A stretch of 64,000 bases of DNA from Turbatrix aceti (Eukaryota; Nematoda; Chromadorea; Rhabditida; Panagrolaimidae). Below the pieces are notes generated by a model, which saw only the letters and a program-made list of their open reading frames with translations, ran no database searches and had not been told where the DNA came from. Positions 1-10,627 of this stretch are shown here, piece by piece. Numbering within the stretch: position 1 is the stretch's first letter; every line of letters starts with the position of its first letter. The position numbers and the translations under genes are program-made. The stretch lies in the NCBI GenBank assembly GCA_963969345.1, contig OZ017767.1, positions 1,674,001 to 1,738,000 on the forward strand, written 5' to 3'.

Positions 1-492
1 TTTAGAAGTTTGAGTTTTTCACGCATTTGAAAATTATTTTGAAGCATGTGCATATTTTTACTAGATAGAGAATTTTGTTGTGCTTCGAAATCATTTTAAA
101 CTGCGTGTATAACTTTATTTGTTACCAAGTAATGAATTTTCTAGTACACCTCCTTCAATTTTGGCAAAAATGAAAATTTTGAAAAACGTGAATAGAGAAG
201 TTCGAACGACAATGCTCGATTCTATTTTTTCACAATAAAAAAACTTTTAAATATCAATTCAAAAACCAAAGTTTTCGAATTTAGATATAAATTTCGTCCA
301 AATACATAATTTCACAACTTGCGCGATCTGCGACTTTTCCGTTGTTGAGGAGAGGAGTCTCAACACGAATGTTGCGTCGCAGCGCTCGGTTTGTTCAGCC
401 GAACTTTGTTATTTTTTTGTCTATGTTATTTTCTTCGGGCGAGTTGCAGTTGTTGTTTTTTTTTGGCTTGATTTATTTTGTTTTTATTTCAG

Positions 493-919
493 ACTCATCC
501 GGCGACATCCTCCAGCGTGTACAACCTATCGACAACTTTATCCGAGCTCTTCCACCGACGTAGGTTTTTGAATTTTTCCAAGTTTTTGGGTGTTTTTACT
601 ATTTTTTGTATACCAACCAAGTTTCAACCATTTTCTTTCCTTTTCATGCGATTGTGCCATGAGAGTTCTGCAATTTGTTAGGTAGGATTGCGCTGCGACA
701 GCTGGGGTGCCAAGATTTGGCTTCACAATTGCAAAAAAGGTAAAAAAACGGTTGAAAGGCAGTTGACATCAAATTTTGGGGCAGAAAAGTTTCAGGGTTT
801 GATTTGTTTTCAGTGGTGCCTCGAGACTTTCAGATGACTTCAATCCTGTCCCAGCTACAACCATTTACCGCATCATCCAAGCAAAAGCCAAGTCCACGAT
901 GCTTCACAGAGAAAAATGA
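493..919 (+). CDS. 3' end of an unrecognised protein-coding gene (last three exons)
   Basis: Three exons join in phase: 493-559, 686-739 and 814-919. Each is bounded by normal splice sites (TTTCAG and TTAGGTAG acceptors, GTAGGT and GTAAAA donors), and the frame stays open until TGA at 917-919. The spliced C-terminus is about 75 residues, contains NFIRALPPTIALRQLG and ends in a basic, helical-looking stretch (TTIYRIIQAKAKSTMLHREK). I do not recognise the family. The 5' part is unresolved: exon 493-559 begins in phase 1, so at least one more exon lies upstream, in 1-492 or before the window. The evidence is consistent phasing across two introns, not homology, so an untested model remains possible. 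Confidence 0.5.
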
Positions 920-1245
920 AGAAGACTTCGACGATGCTTTCATTTTTTTGTTTTGTTTTATGTTTTGTCATTTATTTATTTATTTTGTTAGTAAACGAAT
1001 GCCTGAACGTGCCAAAAAGTAATACTCAGCGGATGCCGCGAAGCGGGAAGGGAAGCCTGAAAATCAAAAGCAATGAAAACGTGTTTGACACGCTTTGCCA
1101 AGCTTGTTTGATTTATAGTTTTGTCTATACGGTGCTCCGATTTATAGTTTTGTGTATCAGGTGCTGAAGTCATAGTTATGTCTATAACTCTTTATAGACA
1201 TATCTACTTACATTTAGATATATTTTTTTGTGAGTATACTTTCAG

Positions 1246-1531
1246 CCAGAACTCAAATGACTGCACCTGGACGGGGCACTGGATAAATGCACAAACTGCC
1301 GCAGTCTACCGCTGTACCTATCAAGGGAATGAAGAGTGCGGCAGTATTCTTTGCCGGACTACAAGTTCACCTGTGCAGATACAAAAATCACTAATTACCG
1401 GCAAACGTTGCGATACCCTTCAAATGTTCGGAAGACAAGGACTTGCGACTTGTGGATATATTGCATTCTATGAAGAAAACGGTCATGTTGAGGAGTCTTG
1501 GTACAAAACCAAACTGTCATTCGACGTTTAA
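1246..1531 (+). pseudogene. Orphan terminal exon of the two-domain Cys-rich family
   Basis: This exon follows a TTTCAG acceptor and encodes the 6-Cys second domain with the family motifs (NDCTWTGHWINA, RCDTLQMFGRQGLATCG, ESWYKT), ending at TAA. It is nearly identical to the last exon of the complete gene at 2814-3912, and the 3' flank to about 1725 also matches the flank after 3912. No first Cys domain, basic segment or signal peptide can be found between 920 and 1245. I read it as a partial segmental duplicate without a promoter or start, though it could have been captured as a 3' exon by a gene upstream. Confidence 0.7.
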
Positions 1532-1987
1532 TGTAATTTGAGATAAAATAAATTTGAGGAACTGTATGTATTTTGTGTAAAACTGGATGTTAGAAAAATT
1601 CGGTACAAAGCATGAAAGCGCTTTTAAAAAATGTGGTTATGTTCATATGTAACTTCGGACTGATTTAAAAAAAATTATTGTCTGATTTTGTCAAAGATTT
1701 GATAAATTCCTACCCTCGCAGTGTATATCACCACCGATAATCTGCCACCAGCTCCTACTCATTCGGCACTTGAATAAAAGTTTTGTCATTATTTCCTGTA
1801 AATAAAATGATTACTACTGATTGTGTTTTTCTTGGTTGATCGCTGGCGCTACAGTATACATAATTGTCGCAACGACAAAATACTGTTACGATTGAACATT
1901 CTTTTGAGGATGTGACTGTCGTATTTTCGCACTTTCTTTAAAAATTGGCCGGTTGAGAATTTTGATCACTCATCAGTGTGTACTCAT

Positions 1988-2466
1988 CAGGGATGGGTGA
2001 ACGTTCATGTTCGTTCGTGTTTGTTCATGAACAAATCCAAAATTTGCTGTTCATGTTCGTTCATGAACAAAAATTAAATGAACGGCTATGTTCATGTTTG
2101 TTCATGAACACGACTAAATTTTTCGAACAGAAAAAACGCACAAAATGATCCACTTTTTCTCGGTGGCTGCCAACATTACTGTTTTGCGCAACCGTCTCTG
2201 TTATGAGAAACTAAGCGGATTAATGTTTGTTTTTGCCAACAAGTTTAAGTTCTAAATAATAGTAATTTTTGATTTCATTTTTGATTGTACTGTCAAAAAT
2301 AAAGGATAAAAATGAAGTTCAGCCTTTATAATTTGTTCATTGTGTTTGTTCACGTTTGTTCGTGAACACGATTGAAAGTGTTCACGTTTGTTCATACTTG
2401 TGAACAAAATTGACAAAATGTTCATGTTTGTTCATGAACAAAAAAACAAGTGTTCACCCATCCCTG
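1988..2466. mobile_element. Non-autonomous hAT-type DNA transposon (479 bp) with 8-bp target duplication
   Basis: The element starts CAGGGATGGGTGAAC and ends with the exact reverse complement, a perfect 15-bp terminal inverted repeat. It is flanked by a perfect 8-bp direct repeat GTACTCAT (1980-1987 and 2467-2474). Subterminal regions are packed with GTTCATGAAC-like palindromes, as expected for transposase-binding repeats. A CAG-start terminus with an 8-bp target duplication is the hAT superfamily signature. There is no transposase frame, so it is a MITE. It sits between the orphan exon and the first complete Cys-rich gene. Confidence 0.93.
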
Positions 2467-2813
2467 GTACTCATGTCTTTGGCACACCCTTTCTGGAGAT
2501 AGGATATCGAGTACGATTTGCACTCAAAAAATTAATTTTTTTTGCAAAAATTATAATGATTCATGAATGCTTGTTTACTTTTACATTCGGGAAGATAGCA
2601 GAAAGATAACAACATTATCACTGAATGCCTTTCGGATAAATATCAGTAGTGCTTTTCGATCCAACAGTGATAGCAAATCATTGAAGGCTCCGATTTGCGT
2701 ACTTCAGATTAATTTTTTATCTAAAACAAAATGTGCAATTATGAGTCAAAACAAACACCGTAGGCATAAATATGAGGCAAATTGAAAGTTACCTTCACTT
2801 TACGTTTGATAGA

Positions 2814-3912
2814 ATGCTTTGCCTGCTGGTTTTCCTTCTCTGCATCGCTGCGGGCAATTTTCTGGCCGTTAAGCCGGTCGTAGAATCCGAAAATGCTGTT
2901 GCTGATTTACCTGTCCTGGACAAGATTGCCGCTGAGCATCTGTCACATCACTATCACTACTGGAATTTCTCAACGATCGGTGCCAACAAAAAGAGCAGAA
3001 AACAGCGTCGTGATTTATGGAAAATTGGAAAAAAAACATTAGGATTTGCAGCCAAACCAATTGCTGGTATGAAGTTCATTTTTTATAAATATTCTAACAA
3101 TGTGGCACATTTTCAGAAAGCGCATTTCAGTACTGGGGAGAAAAATTTGCCGACAAAACTTTGAACGTGCTTGCAGAAATCGCGTTTAATAAGGAGCAAA
3201 ACAATGCTGTCGCATCTCCTGAGATTCCGGATATGGGCGGACTCGTCAAAACTTTTTCCCAAGGGTTGATCGGCGCAGCATCGGAAGTCGTTTCTGTGGC
3301 CAACACTACGTTTCAAGGTCTCAAACTTCTCAAAGAAGTTGGAGTTCGTCAGCTTGCCGGCGAACATGAGTCTCCTGGCGGCGGCTGTAAATGGTTCGGC
3401 AATGCTCCACTGTGCGATGGTGAATGCCCAGCAGATTTTGATTATGTTCGCTCGCACAATGGCCAAGGCCTGCCGGACAAAACCTTTGGAAAGGAGTGCT
3501 GGCAAAATTACAAAAAACGATATTGTTGTCGGTGAGCAATTGCAATTCATGCTTTCAAAAAAATGCGCACGAGCCCAAAAATACTTACTCTCAATTGTAA
3601 ATAAATTTTAAACTCATTCACCTTACTTTCAGCCAGAACTCAAATGACTGCACCTGGGCGGGGCACTGGATAAATGCACAAACTGCCAGAGTCTACTACT
3701 GTAACTATCAAGCGAATGAAACGTGCGGCAGTATTATTTGTCGGACTACAAGTTCACCTGTGCAAAGATCCCAAATTACCGGCGAACATTGCGACACCAT
3801 TCAAATGTTCGGAAGACAAGGACTTGCGACTTGTGGATTTATTGCGTTCTTTGGAGATAATGATCATGTTGAGGAGTCTTGGTACAAAACCATACTGTCA
3901 TTCGACGTCTAA
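2814..3912 (+). CDS. Secreted two-domain Cys-rich protein, member 1 (315 aa)
   Basis: Exons 2814-3066, 3117-3531 and 3633-3912 join in phases 1 and 2. I chose ATG 2814 over the in-frame ATG 2772 because it puts a signal peptide (MLCLLVFLLCIAAGNFLA) at the N-terminus. Residues 38-53 carry the subgroup motif IAAEHLSHHYHYWNFS; a basic stretch (59-66) and a Lys-rich segment follow. Domain 1 starts at Cys175 (CKWFGNAPLC) and has only 6 Cys: the middle pair found in every paralogue is missing. A roughly 90-residue linker before domain 1 is also unique to this member. Domain 2 (223-315) has the standard 6 Cys and ends in ESWYKT. The family is unknown to me; secretion is predicted from the sequence. 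Confidence 0.85.
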
Positions 3913-4624
3913 TGTAATTTGAGATAAAATAAATTTGAGGAACTGTAAAACTGGACGTTAGAAAAATTCGGTACAAAGCATGAATCAGGCTATTTAAAAA
4001 AAATGCGGTTATGTCATTCAGACTGATTTTGACAAAGATTTGATAAATTCCGACCCCCGCAGTATGTGTAATTTCCACGTGAATCATTTTTCTACGCATT
4101 GTTCCGTTATCACCGCGAATGTGCGTGTACACACGCAACTTTTAACAAAGCGGTGAATCTAGTCATTAGAGGTGATAAGGAACTTATAATGTCTATTAGT
4201 ATGAGAGCAGTACTTTGTTGATGTAATTTTAACGTGTTTTGCACTTTAATGTGTAATTAACTAAATCATGCAATTAATAATTACATTAATAATTGGGGGA
4301 TTGTACCTGACTTTACAAATACAGAAAACAACAATTAAATGGTATAAAATTGTCAAATCAAAAAAGTTGTTAATGGGTTGACAAAGTTTTGTCAATTTTT
4401 ACTGATACTCTGACATAAGTTATTTTCTTTATACTTAAGAGTATTTCTGAATATTTGGTTCAGTTGACACAATCTCAGTAACATCTCGACCTCTGACGCC
4501 ATACGACTTATATGTTTGTATCTTGGCTATAGCGTTCCGGATATACATATATGTGCTACATGCATATCAACTTCATATCAAACTTAGTGGTATTGTAATT
4601 TTTTATTATTTGTAATTTTTTTAA
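3913..4624. other. Intergenic, no gene seen
   Basis: The first part holds a polyadenylation-like AATAAA and the flank shared with the orphan exon's 3' region. The rest is A/T-rich spacer and presumed promoter of the next gene. No open frame with splice support was found. Confidence 0.6.
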
Positions 4625-5438
4625 ATGTTGGCACGTCACATTTTACTTCGATCCTTATTTATTGTATTTATCTGCATGTTTACATTCGTTTACACACAAC
4701 ATAACATTGAACAGCCTCAATTTCCAGTTTCTGCAAACTCTGAATTTTTCAGCATTCGAAATAAATTACGATATTTTTTAAAAGGATTACTTGGTGTGTT
4801 TTACCAACCAAAACATTATAATATTTTATTCAAACTTTTTTTTCAGGAGCCGCAAGTTATGAATCTTCAGTTGAGAATGATTATGACGATTTCGTTTCTC
4901 CTCCGGGTGGCTGCAGGTGGATTGGCACGGCGCCTTTCTGCAACGGCGGATGCCCAAAGGATTACGTCCACATTAGGTCCCACAATGGAGAGTGTGAACG
5001 AAAAAACCGGCAGTTCTCCTGCAAACCAGAAATTGGCTTTGGGAATAAGTGCTGGATTGGCGAAAAGCACTACTGTTGCCGGTAAGCACACCTTACCTGA
5101 GTGAAAGAATTGCTCATCTTCAAAAATTTTATTTTAGACACAATTCAAATGACTGTTCCATAGACGGACAATGGGTGAACGCAGAAACTGGCAGGACATA
5201 CTTTTGTACTTATTTACAACCTCGCAGAAACACAGATGCATGCGGTGCGTTAAAATGCGTTTCATCCGTGCCAACAGTAGAAATAGACAGGCAGCCTCTC
5301 ACTGGCGAGTACTGTGACAATGTCAAAATGTTTGGAAAAGTTGGCATCTTTACATGCGGGCTAATTGCATTTCGCGACAATGAGGAAAACATTTCACGGG
5401 CGTGGTATAAGACAACTGAGTCGTTTAACAATTACTGA
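4625..5438 (+). CDS. Secreted two-domain Cys-rich protein, member 2 (234 aa)
   Basis: Exons 4625-4793, 4847-5081 and 5138-5438, with the family's phase-1 and phase-2 introns. The N-terminus is hydrophobic (LFIVFICMFTFVYTQ) and serves as a signal peptide. It lacks the IAAxHF motif seen in other members, and its exon 1 is the least basic. Domain 1 (CRWIGTAPFC ... HYCCR) has 8 Cys and domain 2 (NDCSIDGQWVNAETGRTYFC ...) has 6, ending in AWYKTTESFNNY. It is closest to members 3 and 4 (same GKVG version of the FGRPG motif), forming a subgroup. AATAAA follows the stop. Function unknown; presumably exported. Confidence 0.85.
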
Positions 5439-5609
5439 TTGTTGCTCAGCTTTGAATAATAAATACGGTTGCTTTTTAGCGGATGCAAAAGGGTGGGGAA
5501 AATGTTGAAATTTACGGAACACAAAGCGCATTTTTCACTTTTTCACACTCGTGGCAAGTTCCTCGGTATTTTTTTTTAAATTGACCATTGACAATTTATT
5601 GCCAATTAT

Positions 5610-5655
5610 AATACCTGTTTGCTGTATTCATTCACTTTCTTTCATTATCAGTCAA
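5610..5655 (+). promoter_or_regulatory. 46-bp conserved upstream block with GATA site (member 3)
   Basis: This block is nearly identical to 7135-7180, at a similar distance (about 100 bp) before the next gene's ATG. Both contain ATACCTGTTTGCTGT, CATTCACTTTCT and end in TTATCAGT, which is ACTGATAA on the other strand, the consensus of nematode intestinal GATA factors. Flanking sequence diverges more, suggesting constraint or recent shared ancestry. Confidence 0.6.
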
Positions 5656-5753
5656 AAATGACAGCGTGTTTATGCTGGTTTTTGAGGATTGGCTCCATAT
5701 AAAAAAATCATTTGTATGTACGCTGTAATTTCTTTGGTTGGCGTGATCGTGTG

Positions 5754-6630
5754 ATGATTCGGTCTATTGTTGTTGTCATCATCTGCGTGATTGCTTTTGT
5801 TCCCGCAGAGAATTCTGTACAGAATCCAATTTTGGCTTCTGAAGGACCGAGACACAGACGACGTGTAATTCCTTGGAGTAAAGCTCTAGGGCAAGGTTTA
5901 CTATACGGTGTAGGTAAGAAGACTTTTTTATAACCAACTTATGTAGGTTATGGTTTCCGCACAGGTGTGGCTGGTGGCACACAAAATCTTATTCGAAATG
6001 GGATACACGAAAACGGTGGTGTGGTTTGCTGCATGTTAATGTGTTTTATCATGTTTCCGTATTTGTAGATGCTGAATCACCTGAAAACGAAAATAACAGT
6101 AAATATTACACCGGCGGCTGCAAATGGTTTGGTACCGCCCCTTTCTGCAAGGGTGCATGTCCCCGAAATTACGCATTCGTACGCTCGGACGACGGACAAT
6201 GTGCCGACAAAGAAAACGGACGATGCCAATCAAATTCCGAATTTGGGCATGTGTGCTGGTTTGGCAAGAAAAATTACTGCTGCCGGTAGACATTGATCGG
6301 AAAGTATCACCTTTACATAAATACGATTTTAGACACAGTCAAAACGACTGCTCCTTGGACGGATACTGGGTGAATTCTAATTCCGCTAAAACCTATTTTT
6401 GCAAGTTTCATCATGTCGTTCAAAAAACGGAAAATTGTGGTGCGTTGAAATGTATGTCAATCTCGCCGCCACTGGATATGGTGCAAGTGAACATTATCGG
6501 GGAGTATTGCGACATCATGCACAGATTTGGCAAAGTTGGTCATATTACTTGTGGAATGATGGCATTTCCCGGCGAATACGACAGCAGCACTTATTGGTAT
6601 AAGACTACAGCAACATTTGACGAACTTTGA
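5754..6630 (+). CDS. Secreted two-domain Cys-rich protein, member 3 (242 aa)
   Basis: Four exons: 5754-5913, 5965-6018 (donor could also be 6015), 6069-6285 and 6333-6630. The extra small exon 2 is unique to this member and encodes a 17-18 residue linker. ATG 5754 gives a clean signal peptide (MIRSIVVVIICVIAFVPA). A basic site RHRRR is followed by VIPWSKALGQGLLYG, a short amphipathic segment, at the end of exon 1. Domain 1 (CKWFGTAPFCKGACP ... NYCCR) has 8 Cys and domain 2 has 6, with CDIMHRFGKVGHITCG. The 46-bp GATA-containing block lies about 100 bp upstream. Function unknown. Confidence 0.83.
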
Positions 6631-6796
6631 ATCTTTAGTTTCTTTTTAACGTTAACACTAAAATTTTTGTATTTGATGACGATAAATTATGGATACTGTC
6701 GCCCTAATCTTTTCTTTTTTTTTTACATATTTCAATCCCGGATAACAAAAAAAACTGAGCGGAAGGTAAAGTACAATAAAATGGTCAAGTTACCCC

Positions 6797-7060
6797 TTGT
6801 CGCTACGCGAGCGTATTTTCCCTCGCTATGCGCACGCACGTCCCGGTCCTCCCGCGACGCGAATTGCTTCCCTCTTCTTCTGCTCTGGCCTATTTCTTTG
6901 TTGTTGTTATTTCTCCTATTACTTGTTGTGAGTAATAAACGTTCTCGATATTTCTCTGTCTACCTCGCCACCAGGATCGCGCTGCACTGTGCCGCGACCT
7001 GCCCACATCTCTCAACGACTCGCCTCGAGGCATCACCGTGCGGAAACACCGTGTTGGTTT
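6797..7060 (+). repeat. GC-rich dispersed repeat, copy 1
   Basis: A GC-rich island in A/T-rich DNA. It shares GTCGCTACGCGAG, CCCTCGC and ATGCGCACGCACG in the same order with the reverse complement of 46480-46805. The two copies are moderately diverged. No terminal repeats or target duplication were identified. It lies in the spacer upstream of member 4; the 149-codon frame through it is not a gene. Confidence 0.55.
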
Positions 7061-7134
7061 TTTTTACAATCCTGTTTTTCTTGCTTTGTTTCAGTTATTT
7101 CTGCTTCAAACTTTGACAATTAATTGTCAATTTT

Positions 7135-7180
7135 AATACCTGTTTGCTGTCTTCATTCACTTTCTAGCATTATCAGTTAA
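7135..7180 (+). promoter_or_regulatory. 46-bp conserved upstream block with GATA site (member 4)
   Basis: Partner of 5610-5655, with only a handful of mismatches over 46 bp, including TTATCAGT at 7170-7177. It lies about 90 bp upstream of ATG 7268. Confidence 0.6.
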
Positions 7181-7267
7181 TTTATGCTTCTTTGTCTCCC
7201 GAGTTTTGCCTCAATGTAAAAAAAATTCATTTGCCCCGCTGTAACTTTATAGTTAGCGTGTCCAGTT

Positions 7268-8098
7268 ATGATGCGGCTTATTGTTATTGTTATTTTCTGC
7301 GTTACAGCTTCTGTTCACGCAAAGGATTTCGAGTCAGCCCCAATCCCGGCGTTTGTAGCACAGACATCACTATCACCTGAGCAGCAATGTTCTAACCATG
7401 CAAACTATGCCGAACTCACCGAAACCGATTTCATAACAAACGTCATTAAAGAAATTATGAAAGGTTTCTTTGGTATGATTTGATATTTATTACAAATTAG
7501 GGTTTTATGATTTTTCACAATTTTTTCAGGAGCCGCTGCAAGTGTCGTATCTTATTACACCGGTGATGAAGACTTCTTAGGTGGCTGTAAGTGGATCGGT
7601 ACCGCGCCTTTCTGCAGCGGTGAATGTCCTCGGAACTACGTCTTTATGCGTTCGGACGACGGACGATGTGCCAAAGGGCATCGTAGGAACTGCCAACCAC
7701 ACGGCGGATTTGGACATGTCTGTTTGACCGGTAAGAAAAACTATTGTTGTCGGTGGGCATTCATTCGAAATTCTCCGTACACAAAACTTGTTTTTAGACA
7801 TAATTTGTATGACTGCGAGTTGCAGGGAAATTGGGTAAATGCGGATACGGCAAAAACATATTTTTGCACATTTCATTCGCTCGGTCCGGAAGAATGCGGT
7901 ATGATTAAATGTTGGTCATTCGCGCATCCAATGGAGACAGCAAAGGAAAACATTACCGGTGAGAACTGCAATACAGTATCCATGTTTGGCAAAGTTGGCT
8001 ATATTGCATGCGGAATTATTGCTTTTCACGGCGAAAACAAGAGTTGCACGTATTGGTACAAGACTACGGAACCAGTTGACGTAACGTTATTTGTGTAG
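7268..8098 (+). CDS. Secreted two-domain Cys-rich protein, member 4 (242 aa)
   Basis: Exons 7268-7472, 7530-7752 and 7798-8098, with phase-1 then phase-2 introns. The signal peptide is MMRLIVIVIFCVTASVHA. Unlike most members the exon-1 region is acidic to neutral (ELTETDFITNVIKEIMKGFFG) with one unpaired Cys. Domain 1 (CKWIGTAPFCSGECP ... NYCCR) has 8 Cys; domain 2 has 6 (YDCELQGNWVNADTAKTYFC, NCNTVSMFGKVG). It is the closest relative of member 3, sharing DDGxC and the promoter block, so the two are probably a local duplicate pair. Function unknown. Confidence 0.85.
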
Positions 8099-8657
8099 TG
8101 GTTTACTAAAATCTTACAAGTATTGTATCATTTTGCATTAATTTTAATTTATAATAAAAAAAATAAAAAAAATTTTATACGACAGTACGGACGACAATCA
8201 TACCTGTGGCAAAATTATTTGTCTTTGACGGTTTTTTGTCAGCCAAAATTATTACTTATCTATTTGAAGCCGGCGCTGCAAACTCTGCAAACGATGATTC
8301 AATAAACTTCTTGCTGCACACCTTTGTCCCGATCAAGGGTGCAACAGGAAGACGGTAATAGTTTCCGACATGATTCATTCAAAAGTGCATAATAGGATGC
8401 CAGCATCATTAAAAGCATTAGGAGTTATTGAAATCTGATTAATGTGAACGACGAAACAACAGTTTGTATCGCTTTTCTAAAATGTTATCAATATTTATTT
8501 AGATTGTCAGATGTTGAGTATCTTCTGAGATATCAGACTTAACTGATGTCATAAAATTCTGCTCTGTACTAGGTTCCCTATTATGTTACCCATTGAAAAA
8601 CATTTTAATGCCACCAAACATAAGATACGTACACATTTATTCTGATTGCAACACACG
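8099..8657. other. Intergenic between convergent genes, no gene seen
   Basis: A/T-rich spacer between the 3' ends of members 4 (plus) and 5 (minus). I see only A/T-rich sequence and short unsupported frames. Confidence 0.6.
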
Positions 8658-9453
8658 TTAGTTTTTCGAATCTTTGTACCAAATATTGACAGCCTCATTA
8701 TACTGATTGTAGAAGACGATAAATCCGCATCCATATGTGACTTTGTAACCAAATAATTTAAACTGAGTGCATTTAGGGCCCTGCAACTGTGCTTCCCCGC
8801 TTTTTTTAACCGATTTGCATAATACAGATTTACCGCATTGCTCATTTTTGAAGTCTAAAGTTGTTCCGCAAGTATATACAGTAGCTGAGAGGGAGTCGAT
8901 GAAAGTACCATTTATATCGCAGGATGTGGAGTCAATTCTGAAAGAATGTAAACAATGTTGACATTGGCTTTTTTTAACAGGAAAATGTTTTCAATACTTA
9001 CTTGCAACAATATTTTTTGGTATGATATCCCATGAAATCGGGAAAACAAGATAATCCAAAAGTGTGATCCGGTATGCAATTTTTGTCTGAAAGTTTATTG
9101 CCACAGCGACCGGTATGCGATCGAACATGTGTATAGTCATCGGGGCATTCTCCTTCGCACAGTGGGGCACTGCCAACCCACTTACAGCCGCCTCTTATTG
9201 GATCCGCATCATTACCTAGAATCGTAAAAAAAATATTATAAATATATAAATATACATATGTTATATATACAATATATAATATATAATGTTTCGTTTCGAA
9301 AAATTTACCTTGCCTCACTGAATTTTGACCAGCCATTAAATATTTATTGGCGATTTTAGTGAGTGACTCTTCGCCATAAGACCTTTCCACAAAACACCAA
9401 AGCAGTGTGAAAAAACCGTACCACATGATCAAAGACTTTGAACGGACGACCAT
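8658..9453 (-). CDS. Secreted two-domain Cys-rich protein, member 5 (212 aa, minus strand)
   Basis: Exons on the minus strand: 9453-9309, 9215-9002 and 8937-8658. The start may be ATG 9453 or the downstream ATG at 9426, which begins the hydrophobic run MWYGFFTLLWCF. Domain 1 (CKWVGSAPLCEGECP ... KYCCK) has 8 Cys. Domain 2 differs from the plus-strand genes: KIDSTSCDINGTF, YTCGTT, and the C-terminus NIWYKDSKN. It pairs with member 6 as a distinct minus-strand subgroup. TTATCAGT (ACTGATAA on its own strand) lies at 9500-9507, and a conserved upstream block at 9513-9564 recurs before member 6. Function unknown. Confidence 0.85.
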
Positions 9454-9499
9454 TTTCGTGGTATGAGACGAAACTGAAAAAATACAATTTTTGGACTGC

Positions 9500-9564
9500 T
9501 TATCAGTTTCTATGAGTCAACGTAAGGTGCGACTGGCGTGACGCATAAACATTTGAGTAATTGA
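9500..9564 (-). promoter_or_regulatory. Upstream block shared by members 5 and 6, with GATA site
   Basis: Position 9500-9507 is ACTGATAA on the minus strand. Sequence 9513-9564 matches 12520-12570 (TGAGTCAACG / TGAGTTAACG, AGGTGCGAC, TGACGCATA) at nearly the same distance from each start codon. Confidence 0.55.
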
Positions 9565-9964
9565 CATGAAAAGAATATAACAAATTGTACTGCTTCCAAC
9601 TAAATGTCATAAAAATGAACGCTGTTGAAAGCCACAAGACTTCTTATCTGCATAACCCGAGGTCTTGTAAACAAGGTACGATGTGCTGTGATCTTGATAA
9701 CACGTGAGGACAAAAAAAAACGTTATCGTACACATTCCTTTCCGGACTTTGAAAAAAATTTAGCATAACAGATAAACGGCATATAAAAAAATGGAGAATT
9801 TTATTCTCAAATTCACTGGTTACATTCACATTTCGAAACGTTTTTACAATTGATTAGAAACCGGGGTTTTGTTGAACAATTAAATAAAGATATTAGACGT
9901 CTTATAAAAACAACCATAACCCGCAAAACGAATTGGCAATTGATAAAAACGATAAAGTCGATAA

Positions 9965-10074
9965 CATTCGGTAACACCGATTATAAATCAAAATATGTAT
10001 TGTCGGACCGTTCGGGCCCGATTTCTTTTCAAATTTCTTTTTTAGTATGATAAATTCGGTAACACCGATTATCA
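9965..10074. repeat. Direct repeat pair around CGGTAACACCG
   Basis: ATTCGGTAACACCGATTAT occurs at about 9967 and again at about 10054. The core CGGTAACACCG is an imperfect palindrome. The sequence between the copies is not related to other elements I found. It could be a degraded small transposon or a regulatory repeat. Confidence 0.4.
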
Positions 10075-10177
10075 ATAGAAAAAAAGCTTCAACTCCTCCA
10101 CGAGTTGCATTTACGAGCATTTAAAAAAATCATTTAAAATTTTTTTGTGTTGCATTTTTAAGAAAAAATAATTGCCG

Positions 10178-10235
10178 CCTTTACTTTACTTTACTTTATT
10201 ACTCTTACTCGTGCATAATAACTCATAACTAGTGA
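10178..10235 (-). mobile_element. LINE 3' end, (AAAGT)n-tailed family, copy 1
   Basis: On the minus strand this reads ATTATGCACGAGTAAGAGTA followed by a TAAAG-repeat tail. The same 3' end closes the LINE insertion at 36366-37123, so it is a severely 5'-truncated copy of that family. The surrounding 9565-10627 holds no gene; it is A/T-rich spacer. Confidence 0.7.
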
Positions 10236-10577
10236 CTAGCCACCTATTACGTTCCAAAAAAACAAAAAAATAGGATATTACGGCAGTTACTGTTCAGCCT
10301 ACCTGATGTGAAGCATCTGAAAAAATTATCGGCAACAATTGTAAATCTAACAATGATGATAACATTTCAACAAATTTTTATTATTTAAAAATAGAAAAAA
10401 ACAACTGTAAAACTTCGAAAAAACAATCCAAAAATTTGATATCGTAATCATAGAAATCAGTTTTTCTGCCCCAAAACGTTCTGCCAGTTATGTTTGTTTT
10501 GCAATATTACTCATATTGATACAACAATTTCCGTTTGATTAGAACCAATTGGAAACGGGCACATGATGATAAAAAAT

Positions 10578-10588
10578 GAGCATAAATA
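10578..10588 (+). promoter_or_regulatory. TATA-like GAGCATAAATA box of member 7
   Basis: GAGCATAAATA lies 50 bp before ATG 10628, just after TGATAA. The identical 11-mer is at 13424-13434, 42 bp before member 8's ATG and also just after TGATAA. A variant, AAGCGTAAATA, precedes member 9 at 14903. It is probably a core promoter element. Confidence 0.5.
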
Positions 10589-10627
10589 AAGGTCTCCTTA
10601 CTGGCTTTGTTTTTAAGGTTACTTGCC

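Noticed and set aside
2772..2813. Upstream ATG of Cys-rich member 1
   Set aside because: Would put 14 polar residues before the signal peptide; ATG 2814 is the better start, though not proven.
6667..7116. 149-codon plus-strand frame
   Set aside because: Covers the other copy of the same repeat and has no recognisable protein content.
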